A DNA stretch of 6,333 nt from Clostridiaceae bacterium (GCA_012521455.1 JAAYMJ010000216.1:1-6333), one strand, 5' to 3'; positions 1 through 6,216 are shown, counted from the stretch's first letter. Numbers and translations are program-made. Notes: generated by a model from the letters alone, not told the origin.

Positions 1-11
1 CAATTCAATTT

Positions 12-54
12 ATGTATCAGAGCCTTGAATTTACGGCGTAAAAAATTCATACAT
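12..54. repeat. Interrupted inverted repeat in the copper operon leader
   Basis: ATGTAT at 12-17 is the reverse complement of ATACAT at 49-54, and GAATTT at 27-32 of AAATTC at 43-48. The right-hand arms are adjacent, while the left-hand arms are separated by 9 nt. A smaller palindrome, TTTAC-GGC-GTAAA at 30-42, competes with the inner stem. The arms are A/T-rich and lie well upstream of the predicted promoter, so this could be a weak terminator of a gene left of the window, an operator, or chance. I see no coding region in 1-182. Confidence 0.25.
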
Positions 55-106
55 TTTTGACGGGCGCAAGCCTTTTTTTATTTTTTGGAATATTTTGAAA
101 AACCCC

Positions 107-135
107 TTGACAAACTAGGAATTATAAACTACAAT
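107..135 (+). promoter_or_regulatory. Predicted sigma-A promoter of the copA-copZ-csoR operon
   Basis: A perfect -35 hexamer TTGACA lies at 107-112 and a good -10 hexamer TACAAT at 130-135, separated by 17 bp, the preferred spacing for the housekeeping sigma factor. This puts the transcription start near 141-143, inside the GC-rich CsoR-like operator. A second hexamer that matches the -10 consensus perfectly, TATAAT at 135-140, sits 22 bp from the same -35 box, which is too far for normal use. It could contribute if the start site is shifted. The promoter call is from sequence only. Confidence 0.72.
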
Positions 136-140
136 ATAAT

Positions 141-166
141 AACACCCCCCGGGGGTATGGTATTAT
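141..166 (+). promoter_or_regulatory. CsoR-type copper operator overlapping the transcription start
   Basis: A C-run/G-run imperfect palindrome is centred at about 150: C145-149 pairs with G151-155, flanked by partly symmetric A/T positions. The right half, CGGGGGTATGGTA at 150-162, matches the right half of the Bacillus subtilis copZA CsoR operator as I remember it (TACCCTACGGGGGTATGGTA). The position just downstream of the -10 box fits repression by blocking initiation. The downstream operon encodes a canonical CsoR, which supports the assignment and implies autoregulation. Binding itself is inferred. Confidence 0.75.
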
Positions 167-182
167 AAAGGCAGGTGTTAGT

Positions 183-2432
183 ATGGTACAAAAGTTTGAT
201 ATATCGGGCATGACCTGCGCCGCGTGCCAGGCGGCGGTGGAAAAAAGCGTGCGGAAACTATCCGGCATAAATTCTGTAAACGTGTCGTTACTTTCAAATT
301 CCATGACGGTGGATTTTGACGAAAACAAGACAAGCGTATATGAAATTATACAGGCGGTAAATAGCGCAGGGTACAGGGCCAGCGTGCCGGGGGAAGGAAA
401 GGAAAAAGCGGCAAGCGGCAGTGATGAAATAAAGGAAATGAAAACTCGGCTTATTATTTCCTTTGTTTTCATGGTACCCCTTTTATATATCACCATGTTT
501 CATATGTTAGGCGCGCCCCTTCCCCCCTTCCTGCACGGGGTGGAAAACTCCTTTGCTTTAGCCTTTTTGCAGTTTTTGCTAACCCTTCCCATTATGTATG
601 TAAACAGAAAATACTTCACCAGCGGGTTTAAAACCCTGTTTCACCTTGCCCCAAACATGGACTCGCTGATTGCGGTAGGAACTAGTGCTGCTGTAATCTA
701 CGGCATTTTTGCCATATTTAAAATCGGATACGGGTTAGGGCATGGGGATTTGGAAATGGCAAAACACTACAGCATGGACTTATACTTTGAGTCAGCGGGG
801 GTAATCCTTGCCCTCATTACTTTGGGAAAATTCCTCGAAAGCAGGGCAAAGGGAAAAACCAAGGACGCCATTTCAAAACTCATGGACTTATCCCCAAAAC
901 TTGCAATAGTTGAGCGTGACGGGAACGAAATCACCGTAGGCGCTGATGAAGTTAAAATCGGGGACATAGTTATCGTAAAGCCCGGCGCAAGCATACCCGT
1001 TGACGGGGTAATTGTGGAAGGCTCATCCTCCATTGACCAGTCAGCCCTTACAGGGGAAAGCATACCCGTTGAAAAAAGCGTGGGCGACCATGTAATCGCC
1101 GCCACCATAAATAAGTCGGGGTATTTTAAATTCAGGGCTGAAAAGGTGGGAAGCGACACGGTATTTTCCCAAATCATCCGCCTTGTGGAAGAGGCCGCGA
1201 ATTCCAAAGCGCCCATCGCAAAACTTGCGGATAAAATCAGCGGCATATTTGTTCCCGCCGTAATATTAATTGCGGCAATTTCAACCATCACATGGCTTAT
1301 TTTGGGAAAATCCTTGGAATTTAGCCTTTCAATTGGCATAAGCGTTTTGGTTATATCCTGCCCCTGCGCCTTGGGCCTTGCAACCCCTGTTGCCATAATG
1401 GTGGGAACAGGGCTTGGCGCAACAAACGGCATCCTTATAAAAAGCGCCGAAAGCCTTGAAAACGCCCACGACATAAATACAGTGGTGCTTGATAAAACAG
1501 GAACGCTTACCCAGGGAAAACCCGTGGTTACCGACGTCTTTTCAAATGGTATAGGAAAAGATGATTTAATCCAAATTGCCGCCTCCATTGAGTCAAAATC
1601 CGAACACCCCCTCGCCCAGGCCGTTTGCGAATACGCAAAACAAAATGGTGTGGATTTTCTTCAAACCCAGGATTTTAACGCGGTATTCGGCAAGGGGATT
1701 TACGCAAAAATAAATGACGTGCCATACTATGCGGGAAACGAACTCTTTATGAAAGAAAACGGCATTGATGTTTCAAGCGTGAAAAATGAGGCTGACAAAT
1801 TTTCCGCAGAAGGCAAAACCCCCCTTTATTTTGCAGGCGGCGGCAAGGTTTTGGGTATAATAGCCGTTGCGGACGTTCTAAAGCCCACAAGCATTGAGGC
1901 GGTAAAAGGGTTTAGGAAGTTAGGGATTGACTGCCTTATGCTTACAGGGGACAACGAAAAAACCGCAAGGGCAATTGCACAAAAACTGGATTTGACAGAT
2001 TTTGTAAGCGAGGTTTTACCCCAGGATAAGGAAAGCGTAATAAGAAAACTTCAAGAGGAAGGCAAAAAAGTGGCAATGGTAGGCGACGGCATAAATGACG
2101 CCCCCGCCCTTGCCCGTTCCGATGTGGGGATTGCAATCGGAAACGGCGTGGATATTGCCATTGAATCTGCGGATATAGTTTTAATGAAAAGCGATTTAAA
2201 TGACGCCGTTAAAGCGGTAAAATTAAGCCGCGCGACATTAAAAAACATAAAACAAAACCTGTTTTGGGCGTTTTTTTATAACATTATCGGAATCCCCATC
2301 GCGGCGGGGGTATTTTACGAAGCCTTCGGCTTAAAACTAAACCCCATGTTCGCCGCCGCCGCCATGAGTTTGAGTTCCGTTTTTGTGGTAACCAACGCCT
2401 TAAGGCTCAAAAGAGCGAAACTAGATAAATAG
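183..2432 (+). CDS. copA: Cu+-exporting P1B-1 type ATPase CopA
   Basis: This is a membrane pump that uses ATP to export Cu+ from the cytosol. The 749-residue product has the family's full layout. One N-terminal heavy-metal-associated domain carries the GMTCAAC Cu+ site (C12, C15). Four membrane segments lie at roughly 89-109, 123-141, 160-181 and 199-219, followed by the actuator motif TGES (290-293). The transport motif CPC (393-395) is in TM6, the phosphorylation motif DKTGT starts at D437, the HP motif is at 475-476, TGDN is at 588-591, and the hinge GDGxNDxP is at 634-641. TM7 has Y699-N700 and TM8 has M728 and S732. The spacing from N700 to M728 to S732 matches the Cu+ site of Archaeoglobus CopA (N683, M711, S715), which points to Cu+/Ag+ rather than Zn2+ or Cd2+. 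The ATG start has an AGGTG ribosome site at 173-177. It is the first gene of the copper operon, 14 nt ahead of copZ. Only one HMA domain is present, where Bacillus CopA has two. Confidence 0.97.
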   Translation: MVQKFDISGMTCAACQAAVEKSVRKLSGINSVNVSLLSNSMTVDFDENKTSVYEIIQAVNSAGYRASVPGEGKEKAASGSDEIKEMKTRLIISFVFMVPLLYITMFHMLGAPLPPFLHGVENSFALAFLQFLLTLPIMYVNRKYFTSGFKTLFHLAPNMDSLIAVGTSAAVIYGIFAIFKIGYGLGHGDLEMAKHYSMDLYFESAGVILALITLGKFLESRAKGKTKDAISKLMDLSPKLAIVERDGNEITVGADEVKIGDIVIVKPGASIPVDGVIVEGSSSIDQSALTGESIPVEKSVGDHVIAATINKSGYFKFRAEKVGSDTVFSQIIRLVEEAANSKAPIAKLADKISGIFVPAVILIAAISTITWLILGKSLEFSLSIGISVLVISCPCALGLATPVAIMVGTGLGATNGILIKSAESLENAHDINTVVLDKTGTLTQGKPVVTDVFSNGIGKDDLIQIAASIESKSEHPLAQAVCEYAKQNGVDFLQTQDFNAVFGKGIYAKINDVPYYAGNELFMKENGIDVSSVKNEADKFSAEGKTPLYFAGGGKVLGIIAVADVLKPTSIEAVKGFRKLGIDCLMLTGDNEKTARAIAQKLDLTDFVSEVLPQDKESVIRKLQEEGKKVAMVGDGINDAPALARSDVGIAIGNGVDIAIESADIVLMKSDLNDAVKAVKLSRATLKNIKQNLFWAFFYNIIGIPIAAGVFYEAFGLKLNPMFAAAAMSLSSVFVVTNALRLKRAKLDK

Positions 2433-2446
2433 AAAGGGCTGATTTT

Positions 2447-2674
2447 ATGAAAAAGGTACTAAAAATTGAAGGCATGACCTGCGGGCACTGCAAAGCAAGG
2501 GTTGAAAAAGCGCTAAACGAAATTCCCGGCGTCAGCGCAAAAGTAAATTTAGCAAAAAAAGAAGCGGTCTTAAAAATTGACGAAGGCATTTCCGACCAAA
2601 GGCTGATTGACGCGGTACAAGAGGCAGGCTACAAGGTTTTGTCCGTTGAAGAAAAAAAGGGCATATTCGGTTAA
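2447..2674 (+). CDS. copZ: Copper chaperone CopZ (single HMA domain)
   Basis: This 75-residue cytosolic protein consists of a single heavy-metal-associated domain. It has the ferredoxin-like fold signature near the N-terminus, with GMTCGHC at residues 9-15 and Cu+ thiolate ligands C12 and C15. In this family the protein binds Cu+, hands it to the N-terminal domain of CopA and buffers the cytosol; it can also present copper to CsoR. The histidine between the cysteines (CGHC) is typical of CopZ chaperones and differs from the CAAC of the CopA domain here. A strong ribosome site, AGAAAGGG at 2431-2438, begins on the last two bases of the copA stop codon, so the two genes are clearly cotranscribed. 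The C-terminal tail after about residue 68 is short, charged and unremarkable. A mercury-binding MerP-like role is the alternative, made unlikely by the neighbours. Confidence 0.93.
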   Translation: MKKVLKIEGMTCGHCKARVEKALNEIPGVSAKVNLAKKEAVLKIDEGISDQRLIDAVQEAGYKVLSVEEKKGIFG

Positions 2675-2675
2675 C

Positions 2676-2680
2676 GGTGA
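2676..2680 (+). promoter_or_regulatory. Ribosome binding site that sets the csoR start
   Basis: GGTGA, complementary to the UCACC of the 16S rRNA tail, lies 4 nt before the ATG at 2685. This supports that ATG over an upstream in-frame start at 2607 inside copZ. The site lies just 2 nt beyond the copZ stop codon, so translation is probably coupled. Confidence 0.6.
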
Positions 2681-2684
2681 TAGC

Positions 2685-2948
2685 ATGCAGGCGGACAAGA
2701 AAAAAATAACAAGGCTTTTAAAGACCGCAAAGGGACAGCTTGACGGGCTTATTAAAATGGTGGAAGACGACCGCTACTGCATTGACATTTCAAATCAAAT
2801 CCTTGCAACGGTAGCAATCCTAAACCGGGTAAACCGTGAGGTTTTAAACGCCCATATCGAAGGCTGCGTGAAAGAGGCGGCGGAAAGCGGAAACGCGGAT
2901 GTGAAGCTTGCGGAAATAAAAGCAATAATTGATAAATTGGCAAAATGA
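2685..2948 (+). CDS. csoR: Copper-sensing transcriptional repressor CsoR
   Basis: This 87-residue, all-helical repressor belongs to the CsoR/RcnR/FrmR family (DUF156). Family members bind operator DNA as apo-proteins and release it on binding Cu+. The copper ligands are C32, H57 and C61. Their spacing (25 and 4) is identical to C36, H61 and C65 of Mycobacterium tuberculosis CsoR. The second-shell residues are also conserved: Y31 corresponds to Tyr35 and E77 to Glu81. This marks it as a genuine Cu+ sensor, not a nickel, formaldehyde or persulfide sensor of the same fold. The start is taken at the ATG at 2685; the frame is open back to 2607, but that extension overlaps copZ and adds residues unlike the family. 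It lies 10 nt after copZ and is last in the operon it should repress through the operator at 141-166, so it is autoregulated. Confidence 0.95.
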   Translation: MQADKKKITRLLKTAKGQLDGLIKMVEDDRYCIDISNQILATVAILNRVNREVLNAHIEGCVKEAAESGNADVKLAEIKAIIDKLAK

Positions 2949-2978
2949 AAAGACTGCTTTAGCAGTCTTTTCATTTTT
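2942..2978 (+). terminator. Intrinsic terminator of the copper operon, probably bidirectional
   Basis: A perfect 16-bp stem pairs 2942-2957 with 2962-2977 across the 4-nt loop TTTA. The upper part is GC-containing (GACTGC/GCAGTC) and the lower part is A:T-rich, giving U-rich sequence after the core hairpin in both directions. The csoR stop codon (2946-2948) lies inside the left arm. csoR and the minus-strand gene at 3113-3844 converge here, so one hairpin could end both transcripts; no better hairpin is visible between 2979 and 3112. Confidence 0.9.
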
Positions 2979-3112
2979 AATAATATTCTTTATGCTTTTT
3001 ATGGCGTCATCCCATGTAACATCAAATTAAAAGCTTTACATAAACACTAATCCCCTAAAACCATGGCGTAAAAAACATAGGAAAAATATTTTTTTCATAT
3101 AAACCTTCTGTT

Positions 3113-3844
3113 TTACTTTAAATATGATACAATTACATATCCCATGCTAACATTTACATATAAAATATAAAATTCGCCGTCTTTATACAAATAAACTCCC
3201 AAACTTCCATCGCTGGCGGTGTTGTCAATATAATCAAACACCTCAAACCCGTATTGCTCAACCAATGTGTTTAAATATAACATAAATTCGTCCTTGTCAT
3301 ACTTATAAACATAGGACATTCTTAAATCCTCATCCTGCATATACACTGCCTTTTGGCCCGTTATGTAAGTATATGTGGGAAGTTCTAACCCCTCGTAAAA
3401 ATCCAAGCCTGAAACAATTGTAAGTTTAGATTTTATATTAACCGTCCTTGTGGCCTCATCCCATTCCACAATGCAGTCAAAAGCCTCGGCTATGAAACGG
3501 GCGGGAACCAGTGTTCTTCCTTCAACAATTATGGGCGCAACATCCATTTTAAGTTCTTCATCATTTACCAAAATAACATTTTTCCCAATTACCGCCTCTA
3601 CCACATACAAATCCCTTACGGCGGTAACCTTTTTTGCTTCATCATCTCAGGAAACATCCGCCCCCAGCGCTTCAAAAATCGCGCGCAAAGGCACAAAGGT
3701 ACGCCCGTCAATTATTTGGGGGGGAACATCAAAATTTAGGTTTACACCATCCACAATCACTGATATTTGCCCGCCGGCGGATACGAAAGTGCAAAGGGAA
3801 AAAACCATAAGAACTGATAAAAAGAACGATAAAAACTTTTTCAT
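3113..3844 (-). pseudogene. Secreted stalk-domain (copper amine oxidase N-like) protein, broken by one in-frame TGA
   Basis: The frame spans 243 codons plus a stop, with an in-frame TGA at codon 66 (3649-3647). Residues 1-23 form a clean signal peptide (MKK start, hydrophobic core, VSA-GG cleavage). Two copies of the stalk/copper amine oxidase N-terminal-like domain follow, at about 27-75 and 90-135, each with the hallmark GRTxVPxRxIxEA. Residues 136-243 are not recognised; they are rich in Tyr and acidic residues. The two repeats align without gaps, and the TGA falls exactly opposite W128 of repeat 2 (VS-stop-DDEA against VEWDEA), so a TGG to TGA change is the simplest explanation. No frameshift or second stop follows, so the damage is recent, a sequence error, or tolerated by read-through. 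If translation stops, a 65-residue fragment results. The domain is usually an extracellular structural module in Clostridia, and its name does not imply copper binding. Confidence 0.82.
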
Positions 3845-3849
3845 GAAAT

Positions 3850-3856
3850 CCTCCTC
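3850..3856 (-). promoter_or_regulatory. Strong ribosome binding site of the stalk-domain gene
   Basis: GAGGAGG on the minus strand, a near-perfect Shine-Dalgarno, ends 5 nt before the ATG at 3844. It fixes the start and shows that the expression signals of this interrupted gene are intact. No comparable site precedes the TTG at 3610, the first conventional restart codon after the TGA, so reinitiation there is unlikely. Confidence 0.8.
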
Positions 3857-3871
3857 ATATAATTAAATTTA

Positions 3872-3902
3872 GTTATATTATTATATCGTCGAATTTTGTC
3901 AA
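3872..3902 (-). promoter_or_regulatory. Likely promoter of the stalk-domain gene
   Basis: On the minus strand a perfect -35 TTGACA occupies 3902-3897. The A/T-rich stretch that follows offers AATATA after 17 bp (3879-3874) or TATAAC after 19 bp (3877-3872) as the -10 element. The start site would be about 15-25 nt ahead of the ribosome site. The -35 is convincing, but which -10 is used cannot be decided by eye. Confidence 0.5.
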
Positions 3903-3963
3903 AATTTTTACATTGGTTTATTTTTATCTAAATCATTACCGTTTTACAAACCCTTTTTCAGGC

Positions 3964-4012
3964 AAAATAAAACCTCCCATAGTAGTTTTCTCACTCTACC
4001 ACAGGAGGTTTT
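3964..4012 (-). terminator. Intrinsic terminator of the rhamnose operon
   Basis: Reading the minus strand, the RNA folds into a 17-bp stem (4012-3996 with 3985-3969) closed by a 10-nt loop, with a U-rich run UUUUAUUUU at 3972-3964 covering the stem base and tail. Three stem pairs (4003/3978, 4002/3979, 4000/3981) are G-U wobbles in this RNA. In plus-strand RNA the same positions would be A-C mismatches, leaving a 4x4 internal loop. It lies 26 bp beyond the rhaB stop codon, as expected for the operon's end. Plus-strand sequence also has a T-run after the outer stem, but no plus-strand gene lies upstream to need it. Confidence 0.85.
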
Positions 4013-4038
4013 TTTATATTCCCTTTAGGGTAGATTTC

Positions 4039-5499
4039 TTATTTTTTAATCACTTCCAAATATCTTTCATATTCCTTATCAAAATTTCCTTGCTTTGGCA
4101 TAAAAGCATAGGGCCTTGAGGAATTTAGAATAATCCTTCTTGCCTCTTTTATGTCCTTTATATCCCCGCTTGCGATAAGCTGGCATGTGATATTCCCCAA
4201 AGCTGTAGCTTCAACTGGGCCGGCATAGACGGGAACCCCGCAGAAGTCCGCTGTCATCTGGCACAAAAGCCCGTCCCTTGCGCCGCCGCCCACAATGTGG
4301 ATTTTGTCGTACTTTTTGTTGGTCAAATCCATTATTTCCTCAAAAGTTTTTCTATATTTAAAGGCCAAGCTTTCATACACGCACCTTATAACCTCGCCGC
4401 GGGTCCCGGGCGCCTCCTGCCCCGTCTTTTTGCAGTATTCAACCACCTTTTGGGGCATATTGCCTGGTTTTGCAAAGGTTTCGTCGTCAACATCTATGTA
4501 GCATTTGTGAGGTTTTGCCTCCATTGCTTCCCTCTCAAGGCTTCCAAAGGTTACATTCACGCCTTCGTTATGATACTGCCGCCTGATTTCCTGAACAATC
4601 CAAAGCCCCATGATATTTTTCAAAAACCTGACTTTCCCGCCAAACCCGCCTTCGTTTGTGAAGTTATATTCCAAGGATTTTTCGTTTACAATGGGGCTGT
4701 CTAATTCCGTTCCGAACAACGACCATGTGCCGCTTGAGATATACACAAAATCATCATCCATGCTTGGCACGCTCATAACCGCTGAAGCCGTGTCATGGGA
4801 GGCTACTGCGTACACAGGCACGCTTTTGATATTTAATTCATCGCAAATATCATCTTTTATGTACCCTAATAATTCCCCCGGCATTACAATTTCAGGGAAT
4901 ATTTCTTTAGGCAGCCCCAGTTTTTTTGCAAGCTCAAAATCCCACTCATTTCCCTTTAACAAACTTGATGTTGAGGCAATGGTGTATTCCGCGCTTTTTT
5001 CCCCTGTCAAAAAGTATGAAAGAAGGTCGGGAATGAAGAGGAATTTTTCAGTCAAAGAGACTAACTTATCCCTATACTTATTCACATAATAAAGCTGGAA
5101 AATTGTATTAAAGGGCAAAAACTGAATCCCGCAGCGGGAGTAGATTTCTTCTTTTTTTACGATTTCAAAGACTTCTTCCATGATGTTATCCGTACGACTA
5201 TCCCTGTAATGGACGGGGTTTTCTAACAGTTTTCCGCCGCCGTCAATTAGGGCAAAATCCACGCCCCAAGTGTCAATGCCAATGGAATCAAAGCTGTCAT
5301 GGTCCCTGTGCGCCTTTTTAATCCCCTCTTTGATTTCAAAAAAAAGCCTTAAAATGTCCCAGTAAAGGGTGCCCGACACATTCACAGGGTCATTTGGAAA
5401 CCTGTGTATTTCGGTTAAAACTATATGTTCCCCGTCAAACGAGCCTAAAATTGCCCTTCCGCTTGACGCGCCCAAGTCAAAAGCCAACGCTTTCCTCAT
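4039..5499 (-). CDS. rhaB: Rhamnulokinase RhaB (FGGY carbohydrate kinase)
   Basis: This cytosolic kinase transfers phosphate from ATP to L-rhamnulose, giving L-rhamnulose 1-phosphate. The 486-residue protein has both lobes of the FGGY/actin-like fold. The N-terminal phosphate loop DLGASSGR is at 8-15, followed by GIDTWGVDF at 74-82 and the sugar-site YRDSRTD at 98-104. The likely catalytic base is D236 in ASHDTASA; E. coli RhaB uses Asp237. Further motifs are SSGTWSLFG (255-263), NFTNEGG (279-285) and the ATP-binding HIVGGGARD (401-409), with GPVEATALGN at 427-436. Length is normal for the family. DLGASSGR and the isomerase next door favour RhaB over fuculokinase or xylulokinase. The ATG is preceded by AAAAGGGGG ending 7 nt away. 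It lies 20 nt after the aldolase gene and is last in the operon; its stop is followed by the terminator at 3964-4012. Confidence 0.95.
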   Translation of the reverse strand: MRKALAFDLGASSGRAILGSFDGEHIVLTEIHRFPNDPVNVSGTLYWDILRLFFEIKEGIKKAHRDHDSFDSIGIDTWGVDFALIDGGGKLLENPVHYRDSRTDNIMEEVFEIVKKEEIYSRCGIQFLPFNTIFQLYYVNKYRDKLVSLTEKFLFIPDLLSYFLTGEKSAEYTIASTSSLLKGNEWDFELAKKLGLPKEIFPEIVMPGELLGYIKDDICDELNIKSVPVYAVASHDTASAVMSVPSMDDDFVYISSGTWSLFGTELDSPIVNEKSLEYNFTNEGGFGGKVRFLKNIMGLWIVQEIRRQYHNEGVNVTFGSLEREAMEAKPHKCYIDVDDETFAKPGNMPQKVVEYCKKTGQEAPGTRGEVIRCVYESLAFKYRKTFEEIMDLTNKKYDKIHIVGGGARDGLLCQMTADFCGVPVYAGPVEATALGNITCQLIASGDIKDIKEARRIILNSSRPYAFMPKQGNFDKEYERYLEVIKK

Positions 5500-5519
5500 A
5501 AAAAAGCCCCCTTTTATCC

Positions 5520-6200
5520 TTAACTAAACTTTTTATACCCGCAGTGCCTTCCGCTTAGTTTAAACTTTTTCCGCAGTTTAAGGCACTCATCAATCTGGTT
5601 TCTGTCCAGTTCCACCTCTCCTCCCAAAAGCCTAGCAACAAGGGTGGATTTTGCGAAAAGCTCCAATGTTTCCATCCTGTAATATGCGGTCAATAAGTCC
5701 TTGCCCACCGTAAGCGCCCCGTGGTTTTCCAATAAAATCGCGTCATGTTCAGGCAAAAGCGGCGCCACCGCGTCAGGGATTTCGTCGGTTGAAGGGGTGC
5801 CGTACTTTGCAATGGGCACCGCCCCTAAAGTCAGTATCGCCTCAGGCATGGTGTAGCTGTCAAGCGGTATCCTTGCAATTGCAAAGCCTGTAGCGGTGGG
5901 TGGGTGGGCATGTACCACCGCGGTTATGTCCTCCCTTTCTTTATAACAGCGCAAATGCATTGGAAATTCCGACGAGGGCCTAAACCCTTCCTTTGCCTCC
6001 AAAACTTCGCCATCCTTATTTACTTTCACAATCATGTCAGGCTCAATTAACCTTTTGCTTACCCCCGTAGGCGTGGTAAGGAAAGTGCCGTCATCCAGTT
6101 TTACCGAAATATTCCCGTCGTTTGCCGCAACCCATCCGTTTTGCCATATCAGGTGGGCAATTTCTGTTATCTGCTGCCTTATTTTTTGTTCTTTGTCCAT
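5520..6200 (-). CDS. Class II aldolase of FucA type, probable rhamnulose-1-phosphate aldolase
   Basis: This is a Zn2+-dependent aldolase of the AraD/FucA family, 226 residues from the chosen ATG. The phosphate-binding segments are GNIS at 29-32, TPTG at 43-46 and SS at 76-77. The catalytic acid is E78, and the zinc ligands are H97 and H99 (VVHAHP) and H160 (ENHG). The spacings E78-H97 (19) and H99-H160 (61) equal those of E. coli L-fuculose-1-phosphate aldolase (E73, H92, H94, H155) and differ from E. coli RhaD (E117, H141, H143, H212), which is also longer (274 residues). By family it would be called FucA. Its place between rhaA and rhaB implies cleavage of L-rhamnulose 1-phosphate to dihydroxyacetone phosphate and L-lactaldehyde. 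The start is the ATG at 6200, 9 nt from the ribosome site; a TTG at 6218 would add six residues and overlap the rhaA stop. I leave the symbol blank because rhaD and fucA are both arguable. Confidence 0.9.
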   Translation of the reverse strand: MDKEQKIRQQITEIAHLIWQNGWVAANDGNISVKLDDGTFLTTPTGVSKRLIEPDMIVKVNKDGEVLEAKEGFRPSSEFPMHLRCYKEREDITAVVHAHPPTATGFAIARIPLDSYTMPEAILTLGAVPIAKYGTPSTDEIPDAVAPLLPEHDAILLENHGALTVGKDLLTAYYRMETLELFAKSTLVARLLGGEVELDRNQIDECLKLRKKFKLSGRHCGYKKFS

Positions 6201-6209
6201 TTTTTTCCG

Positions 6210-6216
6210 TCCTTTC
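6210..6216 (-). promoter_or_regulatory. Ribosome binding site that sets the aldolase start
   Basis: GAAAGGA on the minus strand ends 9 nt before the ATG at 6200 and overlaps the rhaA stop codon (6217-6215). The alternative TTG start at 6218 lies upstream of this site and has no ribosome site of its own, so the ATG is preferred. The overlap suggests that ribosomes finishing rhaA feed the aldolase start. Confidence 0.65.

Noticed and set aside
35..45. Shared 11-mer GGCGTAAAAAA at 35-45 and 3065-3075
   Set aside because: It is mostly an A-run in A/T-rich intergenic DNA with no extended similarity on either side, so chance explains it.
61..80. Possible intrinsic terminator GGC-GCAA-GCC followed by a T-run, for a gene left of the window
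   Set aside because: The stem is only 3 bp plus a possible wobble, and no coding sequence in 1-60 leads into it; too weak to call.
767..1588. 273-codon open frame on the minus strand inside copA
   Set aside because: It is the antisense shadow of a strongly conserved ATPase whose motifs are all in the plus frame; the translation has no recognisable domain and no ribosome site was found.
2607..2684. Extended N-terminus of CsoR starting at 2607
   Set aside because: It would overlap copZ by 68 bases and add 26 residues not seen in the family; the ATG at 2685 with GGTGA gives the usual length and ligand spacing.
2979..3112. Small gene, RNA or regulatory element between the copper operon and the stalk gene
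   Set aside because: I see only short A/T-rich palindromes, no open frame with a ribosome site, and no strong hairpin beyond the csoR terminator.
3647..3649. Selenocysteine or a TGA=Trp genetic code as the explanation of the in-frame TGA
   Set aside because: No stable hairpin of SECIS type is evident just after the TGA, and the repeat partner residue is Trp, not Cys. TGA clearly ends csoR and rhaA, so wholesale recoding does not fit; occasional read-through remains possible.
3113..3844. Functional link between the 'copper amine oxidase N-like' protein and the copper operon
   Set aside because: The domain is named after a region of amine oxidase that does not bind copper. The gene is on the opposite strand with its own promoter, and no CsoR-like operator is visible upstream of it.
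3450..3866. 138-codon plus-strand frame across the interrupted stalk-domain gene
   Set aside because: The opposite strand carries a signal peptide, two domain repeats, a perfect Shine-Dalgarno and a promoter; this frame has none of these and is Ser/Thr-rich noise.
4610..5089. 159-codon plus-strand frame (and smaller ones at 4295-4704) inside rhaB
   Set aside because: They are antisense to a complete rhamnulokinase with every motif in place; their translations are low-complexity and match no family.
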